In this document: positions 6,739 through 8,810 of the stretch, piece after piece
Position numbering within the stretch: the stretch's first letter is position 1
Layout of the letters: each line of letters starts with the position of its first letter
Assembly (NCBI GenBank): GCA_913041025.1
Contig: CAJWGQ010000121.1
Location: 1 to 8,810, forward strand
DNA length: 8,810 nt
Direction of reading: 5' to 3'
From: an uncultured Gammaproteobacteria bacterium
Lineage (GTDB): Bacteria > Pseudomonadota > Gammaproteobacteria > Pseudomonadales > Azotimanducaceae_A
Translations under genes and position numbers: made by a program
Notes under the pieces: generated by a model
Database searches by the model: none
Told to the model about the DNA's origin: nothing
What the model saw: the letters and a program-made list of their open reading frames with translations, nothing else

Positions 6739-7614
6739 TTAACGTCCGTTGACTTTTAGCTGGGCGACGGCGCGGTGAAGCGGGCAACCCTCTATGGTTA
6801 TGCGGTGCATGACGCGTCGGTACCCGTGATAATCGTTCTGCGCAAAATGCCAAGTAGCCCTGTTATCCCAGAATGCGATTGATCCAGGTCTCCATTTAAA
6901 TTTTGTCATGTTTTCGTCTTTTATGGCGTGAAGATATAGTTCTTGAAGCAATTTTTCAGATTCGTTCGGAGGCAAGTCTTTAATGCCAATCGTGAACCCG
7001 GGGTTTACATAGAGAGCCTGCTTATCGCTCTCCGGGTGGGAGATGACTATGGGATGAGTAACGTCTGCAAGTGCGTCTGCGGCTTCCGAATTCCCGATGC
7101 GTCCTCTCGTCTGTTTGAGCATCTCAAGCTGGTCCTTGCTTCCAAAAATATGCTTTGCCGAGTGGACGGCAGAAAGATCCTTAATCCTGATTTTGAGTTC
7201 GCTAGGCAAACCCTCGTAGGCTTTGTACATGTCAAGGAACCAAGTGTCGCCTCCTTCGGGTGGCAGTTCCCTTGCTATTAAAATCGAGCCCATTGCTGGC
7301 TCTAGGTCGTAAGAGTGATCTGTGTGCCAACCGCCTCCGATGTTGCCTGTTTGGTCTGGTTCTTTTGTGACCATCGCAATCTCTGGGAAATCGGTGTGCT
7401 GGGCAAAAAATCGGTTAATGTTGATGGGACCGAAATTCTTTGCAAAGTTAATGTGTTGCTCTTCACTCAGTGACTGGTCTCGAAAAAAAATGAGGCCATG
7501 CTCCGCAAAGGCAACTTTTATGGTAAGTAGATCGCTCTTGGAAATGCGTTTGGATAGATCGACGCCAAGAATCTCGGCGCCGGCGCCACCTGTTGGGTGG
7601 ATTGATATGGCCAT
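6739..7614 (-). CDS. Fe(II)/2-oxoglutarate dioxygenase, TauD/TfdA family
   Basis: This encodes a 291-residue cytoplasmic non-haem iron oxygenase that couples 2-oxoglutarate decarboxylation to hydroxylation of a substrate. The iron triad is H97 and D99 in GGGWHTDHSY plus H256 in WDNRATWHFAQND. R271 in RRVMHRITI is placed fifteen residues after H256, as in TauD, where the Arg binds 2-oxoglutarate. T124 in GGDTWF also matches the 2-oxoglutarate site. Length and domain order are normal for the family, with an N-terminal ISIHPTGGAGAEILGVDLS strand region. By ungapped alignment from memory, TauD taurine-binding H70, Y73 and N95 are here N67, F70 and G93, so taurine is an unlikely substrate. The start ATG (7612-7614) has only a weak AGAG site. 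It is divergent from the P450 gene and convergent with the SnoaL-like gene. Confidence 0.9.
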   Translation of the reverse strand: MAISIHPTGGAGAEILGVDLSKRISKSDLLTIKVAFAEHGLIFFRDQSLSEEQHINFAKNFGPININRFFAQHTDFPEIAMVTKEPDQTGNIGGGWHTDHSYDLEPAMGSILIARELPPEGGDTWFLDMYKAYEGLPSELKIRIKDLSAVHSAKHIFGSKDQLEMLKQTRGRIGNSEAADALADVTHPIVISHPESDKQALYVNPGFTIGIKDLPPNESEKLLQELYLHAIKDENMTKFKWRPGSIAFWDNRATWHFAQNDYHGYRRVMHRITIEGCPLHRAVAQLKVNGR

Positions 7615-7791
7615 TTCTTGCTCTAAAATTTTTTCTCAATATTGACACATTAAATTTCTGGAAAACAGTGGGCGATCGGGCAAAAGTTTGTGCTTTTTTA
7701 TGTATGCGCGCGGGACCTATGCTTTTGTTTTTATTCTTGGTCGGTTTCGGTATTCTGGTTATACCAAGTTAGGTTTAGTGGGTTTAGAAAG
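7615..7791. promoter_or_regulatory. Divergent control region, dioxygenase and P450
   Basis: This is a 177-bp AT-rich spacer with no gene. On the plus strand, TTGGTC (7737-7742) and TATACC (7760-7765), 17 bases apart, are a possible P450 promoter with a leader of about 20 bases. On the minus strand, TTTAAT (complement of 7650-7655) could be a -10 for the dioxygenase, but its -35 is poor. The perfect 10-bp palindrome TCAATATTGA at 7636-7645 lies just upstream of the dioxygenase start and could bind a regulator. These are consensus and symmetry calls only. Confidence 0.35.
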
Positions 7792-8810
7792 ATGAAAGCT
7801 GAGATAGATTTGATGGGCCATGACGAGATGAGCGACCCGTCACTCACCGCCAAGAAATTATTCGAAGAGCCAAGGGCTTTCCTTTACGAAAAGTATGACC
7901 CGCCGTTTTATATTTTCTCGAGATATGATGACGTTGCCAATGCGCTACTCGACTCAGAGACATTCATTGAAGGTTTTGGGAACGGCCCGAATTTTCAGCC
8001 CGCGCTAGGGATCCTGTCAGATGCGCCTCACCACACATTCATTCGGAAGTTAGTACAAAAAGATTTCCTTGCGAAGCAAATCAATGACTTGGAACCAAGG
8101 TTAGAGGCGATTGTTGATGAATTGCTTAGCCGGGTTGAAAATCAGGCGGAGTGGGACATCCACGAGGACTTATCTTTTCCGCTTCCGGTCATAATTATTT
8201 GCGAGATTTTAGGGATCCCTACCGATGACCTCGGTAAGTTTAAGAAGTGGGCCGACGCTTCCGTTGCCAATATGTGCTCAGAGGATCCGTTGGAATACGC
8301 TGAGGACCTAGACGAGATGCGTCAATATCTGTTGGCGCAAGTTGAATTGAAGCGCAGGGATGAGCACTCAGCTGGACTGCTTTCGACCATCGCTCAGGCA
8401 AAGCATGAGGGGAATTATTTGTCCGATGATGAGTGTGTCGCGTTAGCTACCCAAATTTTTGTTGCTGGTAATGAGACGACCACTTCACTTATCTCCAATC
8501 TGGTTTGGCGTCTGCTCAGCCATGAGGGACTTTGGGAAAGATTCTGTAGCAATGAAATTAATACCGACGATGCAATTAACGAAAGCCTTCGTTTTGATCC
8601 GCCTTTGCTGGGGCTCTTTAAAACAACCTCCAAGGAAGTAACTATTGACGAAGTTACTATTCCGGCAGGAACGAAGGTGATGATGCACTACGGCGCTGCT
8701 AATCGTGATCCGAGTGTGTTTGAGGCGCCAGATCTATTCGATGTGAAAAGAAATGGAAAAAAACAGCTAAGCTTTAGCATAGGATTGCACGTCTGCTTGG
8801 GAAGAGAGCT
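7792..8810 (+). CDS. Cytochrome P450, 3' end beyond window
   Basis: This is a soluble bacterial P450 haem monooxygenase, open at the right edge after 339 codons; the family is usually near 400 residues. Three signatures are visible. The oxygen-activating I-helix is AGNETT (225-230), the K-helix ExxR is E264 to R267 in ESLRFDPP, and the haem loop is F328-S-I-G-L-H-V-C335-LG, where C335 is the iron ligand. N-terminal family motifs LSDAPHHTFIRKLV and AANRDPSVFEAPDLFD are also present. No membrane anchor is seen, so it would need separate ferredoxin and reductase partners, none of which lie in the window. The start at 7792 has only GAAAG before it; in-frame ATGs at 7813 and 7828 are alternatives. 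A Lys (K277, FKTTSK) stands where many relatives have Arg before the beta-strand. The substrate is unknown. Confidence 0.93.
   Translation, partial: MKAEIDLMGHDEMSDPSLTAKKLFEEPRAFLYEKYDPPFYIFSRYDDVANALLDSETFIEGFGNGPNFQPALGILSDAPHHTFIRKLVQKDFLAKQINDLEPRLEAIVDELLSRVENQAEWDIHEDLSFPLPVIIICEILGIPTDDLGKFKKWADASVANMCSEDPLEYAEDLDEMRQYLLAQVELKRRDEHSAGLLSTIAQAKHEGNYLSDDECVALATQIFVAGNETTTSLISNLVWRLLSHEGLWERFCSNEINTDDAINESLRFDPPLLGLFKTTSKEVTIDEVTIPAGTKVMMHYGAANRDPSVFEAPDLFDVKRNGKKQLSFSIGLHVCLGRE

Noticed and set aside
6943..7281. 112-codon plus-strand open frame
   Set aside because: It is antisense to the dioxygenase coding region, has no ribosome-binding site and no recognisable domain.
6739..7614. Calling the dioxygenase tauD (taurine use)
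   Set aside because: The residues that bind taurine in TauD are replaced, and no taurine transporter genes lie nearby.
1..8810. Mobile element, CRISPR array, tRNA or phage genes
   Set aside because: No transposase or integrase motifs, no regularly spaced repeats, no tRNA-like cloverleaf, and no obvious composition shift by eye.

Overview
The window looks like a piece of a bacterial chromosome. The genes are closely spaced on both strands, GC content is moderate, and Shine-Dalgarno-like sites precede several starts. A pseudoazurin, an exported PQQ dehydrogenase, a P450 and a two-gene reverse transsulfuration pair suggest an aerobic or facultatively respiring Gram-negative. A marine-type proteobacterium, perhaps a gammaproteobacterium, is my guess from gene content only; there is no rRNA or other marker gene.

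Layout: (1) 1-249 is the 3' end of a type 1 copper protein (pseudoazurin), closed by a strong rho-independent terminator. (2) 321-1337 on the minus strand is a Tas-like aldo/keto reductase. It is divergent from (3) 1451-3433, an exported PQQ-dependent dehydrogenase of the glucose/quinate type without membrane or haem domain. The 113 bp between them hold an inverted repeat that could be an operator. (4) 3518-4900 and 4902-6077 encode cystathionine beta-synthase and cystathionine gamma-lyase. They are one base apart and together convert homocysteine plus serine to cysteine. A short leader with small inverted repeats precedes them. (5) 6199-6699 is a small SnoaL/NTF2-like protein. It converges on (6) 6739-7614, minus strand, an Fe(II)/2-oxoglutarate dioxygenase of the TauD/TfdA family. 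(7) 7792-8810 is a cytochrome P450, divergent from the dioxygenase and running off the right edge just after its haem cysteine. Because it has no stop codon inside the window, it is easily missed in ORF scans.

How the genes may work together: the left third is redox metabolism, and a periplasmic quinoprotein near a cupredoxin could form a short electron-transfer chain. The middle is sulfur amino acid synthesis. The right third is a set of oxidative enzymes (dioxygenase, P450, SnoaL-like protein) whose substrate is unknown. I see no tRNA or rRNA, CRISPR array, insertion sequence, attachment site or phage gene. All the proteins fall in known families. The points most worth following are the altered substrate pocket of the TauD-like enzyme, the P450/dioxygenase divergent pair, the quinoprotein/cupredoxin neighbourhood and the CBS-domain regulation of the transsulfuration pair. 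I find no clear evidence of an undescribed multi-gene system.
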